Assembly (NCBI GenBank): GCA_003116995.1 | Contig: BDSL01000184.1 | Span: 32,856-96,855 of the forward strand | Source of the DNA: Yamagishiella unicocca | Taxonomy: Eukaryota; Chlorophyta; Chlorophyceae; Chlamydomonadales; Volvocaceae | Direction of reading: 5' to 3' | Length of the DNA stretch: 64,000 nt | Part shown: positions 31,401 to 42,200 of the stretch, piece by piece | Position numbering within the stretch: the first letter of the stretch is position 1 | Layout of the letters: the number at the start of each line of letters is the position of its first letter | The notes under the pieces: model-generated | The model's database searches: none | What the model saw: the letters and a program-made list of their open reading frames with translations, nothing else | Told to the model about the DNA's origin: nothing | Translations under genes and position numbers: made by a program

Positions 31401-34400
31401 AACTCCCCCCCTCCCCCGCCACTCACAGGATGCGAGATCGGCGCAGCGCGGGTATGACGATACCCAGCGTGAGGCACACGGCGAAGTAGACCACCCCCAG
31501 GTTGTTGTTGGAGCGGTTGAGCTCCAGGGTGGGCGCCCGCCACTCGGGCATCAGCGCATCGCGCACCTGCCGCAGCTGGTGGATGCCGCTGTGGTCCAGG
31601 CCCCACCTGCCGTACACGTACGACAAATGGAGGGGGGGAGGAATGGGGGGGAGCATTGATCCGCCAGGGAATTGGGGGTTGGAGGTTCGTAAAACCCGTT
31701 TTACGCGACGGGACAGGATAGTTGGCGCATGGTCGTCGGACACCAATTTTGTGGGCGCATGCTGGAGCACTGGGGGTTGGGGGTGGGGTGGGCGGGTTTG
31801 ATGGTCCCCCTTGACCCCAATTTCCCTTGTTGGTAGTTTCACTTCTGTCTCTTAAAGGCCGACCCACATGCCTCCCCTCAACCCCTACTTCCGCAAGACA
31901 TCTAGACACACGGCCTGACCGCTCCCTGCTAACCGACCGCCGCTCCCGCTCCACCCAGGTCCTTCTACCTCTTCGGCTGTCGCAGCTCAGGTGTCCCTGC
32001 TCTTCCTCCCTCCCTCCCTCCCGCCTGCACGTCGGTCCGGCCTGCCCCCACCCCCGACTGCCCCCACTGCCCCCACCCCAACTGCCCCCACCCCCACTGC
32101 CCTCTCCTCACCTGCCCACTCCCACCCGCCCCCACCTGCCGCCTGCCCCCACTCCCACCTGCCCCCTCTCCTCCAAGGTTCCACGGGTTTCACCCCCGCC
32201 CGCCCCTCTACTATTCCACCCCCGCCCCTCCCCCCCTGCTGACCCCCCACTCACTTGACGGCCCCGGTGAACGCATCCCAGTTGGGCCTTATGAGGAAGG
32301 CGCTCAGCGGGTCACGTACGGACGTCCCCGTACTGTGGTACGACACGTCCAACTGGCGCAGCGCCGGCGTCTCGTGCTGCGGAGGGGTGCGGGGGGTAAC
32401 AAATAAACACACGAATCCACGCGAGGGAGGTGGTGGTACGGGCCGTGAGGCGGCGCGGTGTATGGGTGGGGTGCGGTGGGGGGATGGCCGGGGGCTGGTG
32501 GCAGGCCGGGGGCCTGGGGTAGCCAGGACAGGGTAGCCAGGACAGGAAACGGTCGGAGGCAGGCGGTTGCCAGGGCAGGGTTGCCAGGACAGGGTTGCCA
32601 GGACAGGGTAGGAAACGGTCGGAGGCAGGCGGTTGGGTTGCGAGGGAAACCCGTGTACAAGTACGAAAACCGGGGGGTTGCGGGGGGAGGGGGGTACCCG
32701 CGTCGCTCAGGTGAAGCCACGGAAGTTCCGAGTTCGATCCCCACGGCCCGCAACGCACCGCCGCCACCGTGTAGCCACCTCACCCACCCCCCACCCCACC
32801 CACCCCATTCCCTTCTCACCGGAAGACCGCCCGTCTCCGCCGCCGCGGCGGCGGCTGCGGCAGCCGCACCCCGGCCTGCTACCGCCGCCGCGCCGCCGCC
32901 GCCGCCGCTGCTGTACAGCGCCGCCACCATCTCTGGGGAATACTTGGCCTCAAATGCCTGGTAGAGCTGGGCGAACACGTGGCGGGAGCCCAGGTCGGAG
33001 AGGTCTGCTGGGGGGGCCTGCGGGGGGAGAGGGGGGGAGGGGGTTTGATAAGAGAATCCGCGAGGGGGAGACGGGGGGGAGAGGGAGGGAGGTGGGAGAG
33101 GGAGGGAGGGGGGTGCAAGGAAAATTCGTGTACAAAAAAGGAAAACGTTTAGAATGGAAGGGAGGGGATGGGGAGAGGGGGAGGGAGGGAGATGATGGGT
33201 GAGGGGTGTAGTGGTAGGCGGCAGACTGGCCAAGGCGCGCAGGGAGCCGTAGCGCTGGGGGTGTGGGGGGGTGGGGGGGTTGTACGGAAAACGCGTGTAC
33301 GAAGAAAAAACCGTTTAGGAGAGCCATTTGGATGGGTGGGTGGGTGAATGGGTGGGTGGGTGGGTGGGTGGGTGGGTGGGCGCCTAGGGGAGTGGATACC
33401 CCACCCACCCACGCACCCACCCACAAAGGGGTCTTCCCTGCAACCCCTCTCCTTGCATCGACCGCCGCTCCCCCTGCCTCCACCTCGCGTCTCCCAACCT
33501 CTTTCCTGCCTTCCCCCCTTTCTCCTTCGTCCACGGGTTTCCCCGCAACCCTGAAGCAATGATTATCGTCTTCTTTTGCGGTTTTCAATTCCACCCGACA
33601 CGTTTTCCTCACCCTCAGCCAGAGGGAAGCCCCTGGCCCCTCCCCTGCCCCTCCCCTGCTCCCACTCCTCCCCTGCCCCTCCCCTGCTCCCACTCCTCCC
33701 CTGCCCCTCCCTTGCTCCCACTCCTCCCCTGCCCCTCCCCTGCTCCCACTCCTCCCCTGCCCCTCCCCTGCTCCCACTCCTCCCCTGCCCCTCCCCTGCT
33801 CCCACTCCTCCCAACAACCCCACCTGCTCCCACTCCTCCCCTGCCCCTCCCCTGCTCCCACTCCTCCCAACAACCCCACCTGCTCCCGCAGCTGCACCAG
33901 CTCCCCATCCTTCCCCCCACCTGCTCCCTCCTCCCCCCACCCCCTCCCCCCCCAGCTTAGTCGCCTTCGCGGATTCTCTTATAACCCCCCCAGCTCTCCC
34001 CCCCACCTGCTCCCCTTCCTCCCCCCCACCTGCTCCCCCCCACCTGCTCCCCTGCCACCTGCTCGCCCGCCACCTGCTCCCCCGCCACCTGCTCCCCTTC
34101 CTCCCCCCCACCAGCTCCCCCTCCCACCTGCTCCCCTTCCTCCCCGCCACCTGCTCCCCCCTCCCACCTGCTCCCCCCCACCAGCTCCCACCCCCCACCT
34201 GCTCCCCCAGCTGCACCAGCTCCCCCTCCTCCGGCATGTCCACCCACACTCGCCGCCCGCCACGTGACGTCACCACCGCCCGCCACCCAGGCCAGCCGGT
34301 GACGCCTTCGTGCCTGTGGGGCAGCATCCGGGGGGAGAGGGGGGTGATGTGTTTTGGGTTTCGGATGGAGCGGAGATGCTGGATTTCGATTTGGATTTGC

Positions 34401-37400
34401 TGGTGGTGGTGAAGGGTAGTTATGTAGTAGGTGCGTGTGGAAGGCCTCGAACAACCGACGCCATGTTCCCCACTTCCGAACCCCGCCCCCCCATGCGGGT
34501 TTTATGTCGCCCCCCCCCCCATGCGCCAACTATCCTTCCCACGTCGCGTGAACGGGTTTTTTCCCACGCCCTCCCGCCCTTCCTTCCCCACAAACCAACC
34601 CCGTCGTGCTACTACCCAGCTGCTGCCAAAGCCCCGGGCCCTACCCAGCTGCTGCCAAAGCCCCGGGCCCTACCCAGCTGCTGCCAAAGCCCCGGGCCCC
34701 CCCAGCGGCTGCTGCCGGTTCTCTCGCTCACTCACAAGTAGTCGCACGCAAAAAACTGAATCCGCCACGGCTCGGCCTCCGACCGGTAGTGGCTGCTCGT
34801 CCAGTTGCGCTGCCGTAGCCCGTCGTACAGCTGTACGATGCTTATTTGGGGCAGGGCCCTCCAGTCGGGCTCCACCTACGCGCAAGGGAGGCGGTAGCAT
34901 AGTAACCGGGGGTGGGAGGGGCCGGGGTGCAAGGAAAACCCGTGCACGAAGGAAACACCCGTGTACGAAGGAAACACAGGAGGGGGTGGGGTGTTGGGAT
35001 GTCTTGGGGGGCAGGGGAGGTTCGAGGAAGACCCGTGGACCCGTGGCAGGGGAGGGTTCGAGGAAGACCCGTGGATGCCCAAAAAAGCCGTTTAGAACAG
35101 ACGTTTTGAGATGCATGCTGGAGAACTGGGGAGGGGATACGAAAGCCGAACGTGGCAGGGGAGGGGGGCCGCGATCGAAACACAGGAGGGGGTTCGAGGG
35201 AAACCCGTGGATGTCCGAAAAAACGTTTAAAACAGAAGTTTTGAGATGCATGCTGGAGAACTGCCGAAACACAGGAGGGGGTGGGGTGTTGGGATGTCTT
35301 TGGGGGACAGGGGAGGGGGGCCGCGATCGAAACACAGGGCTACCACGCAGGTGCAGCGGAACACCGCTGGCGAAGCAACGAAAGTACGAAACGGCGCCGA
35401 TCGGGATCCCCAAACTAAACCTCACAATTTGGAGGAGCGGCGGTTTGCGGTCACCTCCAGGGAGGCTGCGATGAGCCAGACCGCGAGGGCACACCTCCAC
35501 CTCCACCTCCCCTCCCCTCCGTGTCTGAAAACACACTATTACCCCCGACGATACCCCTTACTGACCCCTCCCCGCCCCCCCCCCCGTCCCCCGCTGCCCG
35601 CTGGTCTCCCTCGAAGTCCCCCGCTGGCCTCACCTCGGTCCGGTAATCGCCCAGCACCGAGCGAGGGATGTAGCTGAAGGAGTGGGCCACTCCCTGGGGG
35701 CCGGGGGACAGCGAGGAGCCGTCCTGCGGCTGCAGGGGCTGTCGCGTCAGCCGCTCCACGTGCTCCAGAACCAGGTCGTTCAGCTGGGGCCCGGTTTCGG
35801 AGCCAGCGATGCGCTCGAGGTCCTGCAGTGGTAGAGGCGCGGCCGGGGGGAGGCGCGGATCGAGACGTGTTGCTGGGTGGCATGGAGGGAAGGCGGCGAG
35901 GCCACCCTATTCCAGTGGTACGGCACCAGCTCATAGCTCATAGCTAGTAGCAACCCCCCCTCCGGCCGCCCCGTCTGTTTTAAACGGTTTTTTCGGGCAT
36001 CCACGGGTCTTCCTCGAAACCCTCCTGCAGCGCGTAAGGCCCCCCTCCCCCTCCCGGCCCCCTTCCTCTCCCAGCCAACCCCCCCCCGCCCCCTCCCAGC
36101 CAAACCCCCTCCCTTCCGACCCCCCTCACCTGCACCGAGAACTTGGGGTGCGGCCTGGGCAGCTCCACCGCACGACCCGCGGACATGGCCTGAGCGGGAA
36201 CACCGGCAGCAGCAGCAGCAGCGTCGACAGCAGCAGCAGCAGCAGCAGCAGGGTCAACAGCAGCAGCAAACAATCATACCGCAGCCGGGCTCTTCGCCGC
36301 CTCTCCACGTCCACCTGCTGCTCGGCCCCATGTTGGCTCTTCTCCTATTTCCCCTCCCCTCCCGCTTCCTCTCCCCTCCCAGGTGTCCGAAGTGTATGAG
36401 TGAACTACAATTTCCACGTCGAGTAACTTGCAACTGCCCTTCCCTCCGCTCCCTGCCCCTCCCCTCCCTGCCCCTCCCTGCAGCTGGATCCACCTTGAGC
36501 GCCTCCCAGTACTGGTCGGGCCACTCCGCCTGCACGGAGGGATAGGGTGGCGGGGGTTCAGGTGGGGGGGTTTTCCAGGTGGCGGGGGTTCAGGTGGCGG
36601 GGGGTAAAAGAGGGGTAGAGGGTGCCGATGGGGCGGCTTACTCGGTTTGCAACGACTGGGGAGCAGTGTGTCCGGTAGAACAGACCCCCCCCCCTTTGAG
36701 CAGCCCCCCCCCCCTTTGAGCAGCCCCCCTTCGTGCAGCCTCCCCTGGAACACACGCCTCCCCCACCACCACCCGGAACCCCTGAGTCGCCGCCTCGCTT
36801 AGGCGCCCGTGCTCCGCCCGTGCTCCGCGGAGGCTGTCGAATCGGGGCTGCTGAGGCAGGTGCAACATGCATGCCCCCGGGCACAACTGCCACCATTTAA
36901 ACGCCGCAGCCACCTTTCGGGACCCGCTGCCACCACTGCCACCATTCGGGGAGCCACTGCCAGGATGATGCCGGTGATACGCAAGCGCGGGATCGCGGGT
37001 TTCCCGGTCACGGCTTTCTGGCTCGGTGGTGGACGTCCCGGACGACTTGTGACATGGACACACTGCGCGTCAAGATGCAGGGCTCTCTCCGCCCGCCCGC
37101 AACCCATACCCCACCCCGCCGCAAGGGCTCCACTAGCGCACCGCCAAAGGTTTTTGCATGGATGGGTTGGTCGATCAGCTGCCTGCCATGTGACCGTATG
37201 CGAGTCCGACCGGCTCCCCGGGCCATCGACCGCCGCGCGCACTCACCCCGTCGATGATGGGAAGGCCGGATCCTACGAGGTTGAGCTGTTCCGGATCCGT
37301 GATGAAGCGCTCAGCTGTTACGTCCACGGCCGCTAGTGGCGAGGCCCGGGCAGCGGCGTCGATTCGATCGAAATTGGACAGTAGCCCCACATCCCCATCC

Positions 37401-37687
37401 AAGCGCAGCGAAGCAGGTTGCTGCTGCGATGATTCCACATCGGGCTGGTTCCCAACGCCAGTTGCTGACGCGGCAGCGGCGACGGTGCGTGCCGGCTGTC
37501 GCAATCGTCTTACGCAGCCGACAGGTTGTGAGCGAATGGGCCAGGCGGAGCAGCAGTCTGACGATATCCGCGTTACAGATGCAGCCGATGGCGTAGTCCG
37601 CAACGACAGCTGTGTCGTGTGGTCTACGCGACTGGACCACCGCGACATCGGCCGGCCTTTCGATGCATCAAGTTGACCCAGATTCAT
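22499..37687 (-). CDS. Plastid FtsH-like AAA protein with inactive protease domain (FtsHi type)
   Basis: More than 20 exons encode upward of 1,040 residues: a transit-peptide-like N-terminus, a novel N-terminal region, one membrane helix, a full AAA ATPase domain and a degenerate M41 peptidase domain. Exon phases are consistent from 35,822 down to 23,706. Walker A (GDPGTGKT), Walker B (IIFVDEID) and the arginine-finger region (RPGRFDRK) are present. The HEXXH zinc site is replaced by KEVGI across a phase-0 junction. FtsHi proteins of plants and algae form plastid envelope import-motor assemblies. The FYQMSGTEF and RDLFKRA context suggests the FtsHi4 (EMB3144) branch, but that assignment is from memory. 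Unresolved points are one or more exons between 37,246 and 36,130 and between 23,067 and 22,635. Confidence 0.85.
23446..23533. repeat. (GGGT)n tetranucleotide array, about 22 uninterrupted copies
   Basis: Pure GGGT repeats in an FtsH-like intron, directly followed by a family-1 interspersed repeat. Four or more GGG tracts with single-base loops give strong G-quadruplex potential on the plus strand. Confidence 0.97.
24142..24210. repeat. Family-1 interspersed repeat (representative copy)
   Basis: The consensus skeleton is GAGGAAGACCCGTGGATGCG, AGAAAAAACCGTTTAGGACA, GACGTTTTGAGATGCATGCTGGA. Plus-orientation copies lie near 7,616, 15,235, 18,470, 23,532, 25,345, 27,345, 28,110, 35,055 and 35,193. 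Opposite-orientation copies lie near 288, 29,550, 30,195, 35,983 and 46,786. Most are in introns of the cyclase and FtsH-like genes. I see no open frame or terminal inverted repeat. Confidence 0.85.
26527..26615. repeat. Minisatellite, about 21-bp unit, four copies
   Basis: GTGATTGTCAGGGGCCGGGG repeats in the FtsH-like intron between exons 27097-27261 and 26360-26425. Confidence 0.92.
27097..31001 (-). other. AAA ATPase domain (exons 30851-31001, 30273-30348, 29657-29863, 28744-28852, 27846-27966, 27097-27261)
   Basis: The joined exons read [29 protein letters not shown], the Walker [69 protein letters not shown] and [20 protein letters not shown]. All nucleotide-binding motifs and both arginine-finger arginines are intact, so ATP hydrolysis is likely. 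The usual central-pore aromatic (the Phe of the consensus EMFVGVGA) is Ile here (EGIVGLGA). The intron after exon 28744-28852 begins with GC instead of GT. Confidence 0.85.
27717..27838. repeat. Three tandem copies of an approximately 39-bp unit next to a splice donor
   Basis: CGGCTGCTCTTCGCGCATTT followed by TCTTTACACT and C-runs, repeated at the donor side of exon 27846-27966. Confidence 0.93.
33640..34200. repeat. Expanded minisatellite region in an FtsH-like intron
   Basis: About nine copies of a 27-bp CCCCTGCCCCTCCCCTGCTCCCACT-like unit (33,640-33,890) are followed by many CACCTGCTCCCC units up to 34,200. Each CACCTGC unit reads GCAGGTG on the minus strand, so the array is a string of splice-donor-like copies ending at the real donor of exon 34199-34313. 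Confidence 0.9.
34611..34702. repeat. Three copies of a 29-bp unit
   Basis: CTACCCAGCTGCTGCCAAAG followed by CCCCGGGCC, three times, next to exon 34736-34875. Confidence 0.95.
37247..37687 (-). other. First exon of the FtsH-like gene, transit-peptide-like
   Basis: ATG at 37,687 opens a 147-codon exon that ends in phase 0 at a strong donor (GGGGTGAGT). The first 60 residues are rich in Ser, Thr, Arg and Ala and poor in acidic residues (for example [20 protein letters not shown]), as in chloroplast transit peptides. The exon ends in [14 protein letters not shown] assign it to the FtsH-like gene because it is the only candidate 5' exon and lies on the same strand. The link to the next exons is not proven. 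Confidence 0.6.
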
Positions 37688-39257
37688 GTGTAACGCGAAA
37701 TAGTTCGTAGGCTACTGCCAATTGAATAGTAGAATGGTATATCCAGCTGTTCTGCCGCGCGAGACCTAATGCGGCGGCGTGTGAGTTGAACCTCTATCAG
37801 CCCACACCCGCCGCACCCTGGCCATCGATGGAATTTCAGGGAATGGAGTACCAAGGAAGCGATTGACGAGGAAGCTGGCGGGAACAAAGGCGCAGTCGGT
37901 GGGAGCCCTTTGGCTGCTGGAATCCGTGCCTAAGCTCTGTGGCCGATGCGCAGACCACCAAGGCATGCCAAATTGCACATGGCACATTCCAAGCAGAGTG
38001 CCGGGGGCTATTAGCTCTGAAACCTGTACGGCAAATAAGACGGCATTTGACCCGACAAGGCAGGACAAGGTGATCTGGTCAGCACTTGAGACTTTCAGTA
38101 CACAAGGCTGGCAACTTCCATACGTCCGGAGTATTGAACTACAAGGGCAGGGGTTGTTACAGACCAGACTGATAGCGGCACATGGCCGGTCCCGCACGGT
38201 TTCCTGATGATCCATCTCGATAATCTCGCCATAAGCGCGTCGCGACGCGCAAAGGCCCTTTTGCCATGATGATCACGGCGGTACGATGGTACCATGGTAC
38301 GCTCGCTGCGCGCAGTTCGACGCAGGTTCCCTGCATCACCCCCCCCCCCGCCAGGGACACAATATCGACGCGACGCCGTGTCGCGACTCCAGGACAACAC
38401 GCATGCCTCAGTTGGTAACAACAAGGTTCTTCAAGTCTCAAGACCTAAAGGATGAAAGCGTTTGCAGCACTGCTCCAAACCACCGCTCATCAATAACGAG
38501 TCGCTTTGTGATATATGCTTAGGTGATAAACTGGCCTGGAGGTGAAGGCCGTGATCATGTGTAGCTGCTCTGGCGGGCTCGCGCGGCTCTTCGCACACGG
38601 AAGAGAACCGCAGTAGTAAAACAACAAACTACATCTTCAACCACCAGTTATCCAAAAGCCAGGGGAGGGGCATCAGGGCGTCACCTCCCCCACCCCTCTT
38701 ATCTCGCCGGCCGGACCCAACCAGCACACCACCTGCCCGTCAGCCTCTCTCTCTACACTGCGTCATCACGTGCGCCGGGACGGCCCTGTACTGCTGCCGC
38801 CAGCACGATCCCTCCCTCCCTCCCCCCGGGTTTTCTCGCCTCCCCACACCTTTTCATGGGCCTTACGTCGTCGCAAATGCCCCCCCCCGCCGCCGGCGGC
38901 GCCGGCGCCGCCAGCGCTTCAGAGCCCATCCCCTGCCGCCCCCGACGCGCACAGCAGCAACCCCGCAACCACCGACATATCCATCGACCGAATCAGGACC
39001 ACGGCCGCCCCCTCCTGCCGCCTCCCCTCGGCTGCCCCGGCTGCCCCGGCGCCACCAACCCCTCCCTACGGACAGGTAGAAGCGCGCATGCGATAATGGT
39101 GACACAACAAATTTATTTTTACTCGCCGCACAAGACCGCGCAGGCGGGTTCCGGAGCGCAGGCAAGGCGGGTTCCGGAGCGCAGGCAAGGCGGGTTCCGG
39201 AGCGCAGGCAGGCGGGTTCCGGAGCGCAGGCAGGCGGCTTGGGGTGGGAGTACGTTT
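37688..39257. other. Spacer between the FtsH-like gene and the nucleoside hydrolase
   Basis: The section 37,700-38,650 is less GC-rich and carries overlapping open frames on both strands (37,863-38,207 plus, 37,766-38,215 minus). None has recognisable domains or convincing splice sites. The section 39,140-39,240 holds a minisatellite. I see no supported gene. Confidence 0.5.
39140..39240. repeat. Minisatellite, 21-22-bp unit, five copies
   Basis: GCGGGTTCCGGAGCGCAGGC repeats, just left of the nucleoside hydrolase C-terminal region. Confidence 0.95.
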
Positions 39258-42200
39258 TTATACGTTTCGAGTGATTTGTGATTTGGGTGGGCCAGTTTGG
39301 GAGGGGTGAGGTTCCGGGGCTGGGGGTGACGGAATGTGGTGCAGGTGGTGGGTGCGAGTGCGGGTGGTGGATGCGGGTGGTGGGTGGGGAGGGGTGGGTG
39401 GATGGGGAGTGGTTGGGTGACCGTCCACCAGCTGTCCCAGCAGAGAGGCAATCCAGCCAGCAGCGACACCGAGGTGGAAGGCGAGGCCGCTGCTGCTATC
39501 AGGCGCTTCCGTGTTTACGTCATTCGCTGCTAGAGCCACGGCTGCAAAGCCACACCCGCCCGGCACCCCCCCTCCTCCTCCTCCTCCCCCCCTCCTCCTC
39601 CTCCTCCTTGGATTCCACGCTCCTGCACCAGGCCGCTCCATGCCGCAGCGACCCACCTTTTGCGACAAGCCAGCCTCCGCTCGTGCCACGTCGCCGTACA
39701 CGCTCGCACCCCGTTTCGCGCCTGGGGGCCGCCGGATCCGGTGGGGATGGGGGGGGGAGGGGAGGGTTCAGGTGGAGGGTTTAGGGGGAGAGTTTGGGAA
39801 CAGTGTTTGGGAGGGTCGCGGGGGAGGGGGGGGGCGAGGTTAGCGCTGTGGGGGCGGGGAGGGGTTAAAACACAGCCACAGGAGGCCCCCCCAGAACCAG
39901 CTTCAGTTAGGCCCAACAACCGATAACTGAAAACCGCCACAACGGCGCCCGCCGCCGCCACATGGCACTCCACCCCCCCAAACCCAACAATCCTGTCCCG
40001 TCGCGTAAACGGTTTTTCTGCCACGTCACCCCCCGGATCCTCTTATAACCCACCCCACCCCCCACCCACCCTGGAGCTCCACTCGACACAGCATCGTCTG
40101 TGCGTCCATCACCACCAGCGGCCCCAGGAAGTCGGCAGAGCTGCTGGCGCGTTCCGGGTCCTTGGACGGCTCCGAAACCACCACAGGGGCCGCCGCCGCC
40201 GCCGCCACCGCCTCCGGCAACGCCTTCGCCGCCGCTGCCGCCGCCGCTGCCGCCGTCCCTGCCGTCGCCGCCAACGTCGCTGCCCCCGCCGCTGCCTCCA
40301 GCACCGGCAGCGACACCCCCGCTAGCATCGCTGCCTCCGCCGCCGCCGTCGCCGCCACCGCCGCTGCCGCTGCCGTCGTCTCTGCCGCCGCCGCCGCCGC
40401 CGCTGCCGCCGCCACTGCCTCTGCGAACGCCTTCACCGCCGCCGCCTCGGCCGCTGCCGCTGCCGCCGCCTCGGCCGCCGCCGCCGCCGCCGCTGCCGCC
40501 GCCACTGCCGCCGCCGCCGCCGCCGCCGAGGCGCTCAGTGTGTGTATCACCGCCGCCACCGCCAGGGGGTCTCCCAGCATCATTCCGGGAGGGGACTCTT
40601 CGCGCCAGGTCACTAGGAACGGGGCCAGGATCCCTGGGTGGTGTGGGTTGGGTTGTGGGGGTTGGGTGGTGTGGGTTGGGTTGTGGGGGTTGGGTGGTGA
40701 GGGTTGGGTGGTATGGGTTGGGTGGTGTGGGTTGGGTGGTGGGGTTGGGTGGCGGGGGTTGGGTGGTGTGGGTTGGGTGGTGTGGGTTGGGTGGCGTGGG
40801 TTGGGTGGTGGGGTTGGGTGGTGTGGGTTGTATACGAGAATCCATGGCGCACAAACCGAGGTGGGGGTGGTGGGGGCTCAGAGTGGTTGGGCGGACGGAG
40901 ATACGGCGGAAAGGGGGCAACCGGCAAGCGTGTGCGCAAAATGGAGGGACGCTCGATCGCTTGTTTGCTCAGTTGTTCCTGTGCCTCCGCGAGGTCACGG
41001 CTAAACTCGAGCCCCGCCCCCCTCCCGGCTGCGTGGTCCCGGACAGAGACCGTGTTCAAAGCAAGCGATCTCCAAAGAAACAGTAGTTCTAATTCTGTCA
41101 AACTACATTTTAATTCTGTTAAAACTACATTTTTAACGTTTCCATGCGGACGGACACCCGTATTTCGCTTTTACGACCGAAACCACCACCTGCCCCTCGC
41201 CTCCTCCGCCCCCTGGAGTGGCGCCCCACGGCGCCAACGGCAGGGTGTGGCAGCCTCCCCCTCCGCGGAGGCATCGGCCCAACCGCCAACCACCCACCCG
41301 CAACAAAAACACCGACCAACCGCCAACTGCCAACCACCCACCTGCCAGGAAGGCCCCCTGCAGGCCGCCCGCCGCCTCCATCCGGTCCGCCACCTCCCAC
41401 GTCAGCAGGTGCTGCTGGCAGCACTGCCAGCTGACCAGGGCGACCCGCGGGTCGCTCATCACCCGCGCTGCGCCGCCGTCGGCGCCCGCCGCAGCTGTAG
41501 CAGCCGGGACAGCCGGCGCCGCCTCCGGCGCTGCCAGCACTGCTCCTGCTGCTCCGCCGCTGCTACTGCCGGTCCCGAGGGCCCTGCCGCCAAAGCCGCG
41601 AACCACCTCATCGGCCGCTTCGGGATCCTGGTGGGGTGGTTGTGGTGGTTGCGGCGGTTGCGGCGGTTGGGTAATTGAGTGGTTGGGAGCCGCAAGCCAC
41701 CCTGGTGGCTGTTGAGGATGAGACCGAGGAGCTGGGAGGGGTGCAGGTGTGTACACACGCTCTGGAAGACAGGACACTGTTACGCGGGGGTTGCGAGGGG
41801 GTTGCTAGGGGCTAAGCCGACACCTCCTGGTGCAGGACCCCCCTAACCTACCCCTATCCAGCTCCGTCCTACCGCCCCAAGACACCCCCAACTCCGCCCC
41901 CCCTGCATACTAGATGTCCGAAGCTCATGTCGAATAACCGGTTCCAAACCCCCCAGCTCCAAACCCCCCAGCTCCAAACCCCCCAGCTCCAAACCTACCG
42001 CACCCCCCTCCCTTCCCCTGGACCCTACCATGTATAAGTTGAACTCGGCGTACGGCGTCACGTTCCCGCCGCGCTCTCCCTCGCCGCTCCCCAGCACCAC
42101 CAGCCCGCGAACCAGGGAGGGCAGCTGGGGCTCCGCGCGCAGCGCCAGGGCCACGTTGGTGAGTGGGCCTGGGGCGGTTGGGGTTAGGAGTTGGGGGTTG

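Larger units (their letters stand above)
31427..36531 (-). other. FtsH-like N-terminal region and membrane helix (exons 36496-36531?, 36130-?, 35634-35822, 34736-34875, 34199-34313, 32820-33017, 32255-32376, 31427-31606)
   Basis: Phase-matched exons give [102 protein letters not shown], and a single helix in [20 protein letters not shown] followed by LRRSRIL. One helix just before the AAA domain is normal for the FtsH family. The exon ending at 36,130 is preceded by a CTG/GCA repeat, so its 5' boundary is uncertain. A 36-nt exon at 36,496-36,531 encoding [12 protein letters not shown] is plausible. Confidence 0.72.

Noticed and set aside
32700..32756. Second tRNA-like motif (GAGTTCGATCCCC)
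   Set aside because: Only the T-loop-like word is present, and no matching acceptor or anticodon arms were found.
40162..41004. Long plus-strand poly-Ala frame
   Set aside because: It is a shadow of the nucleoside hydrolase exon 40070-40633, whose minus-strand frame carries GDPLAVAAV and [10 protein letters not shown].
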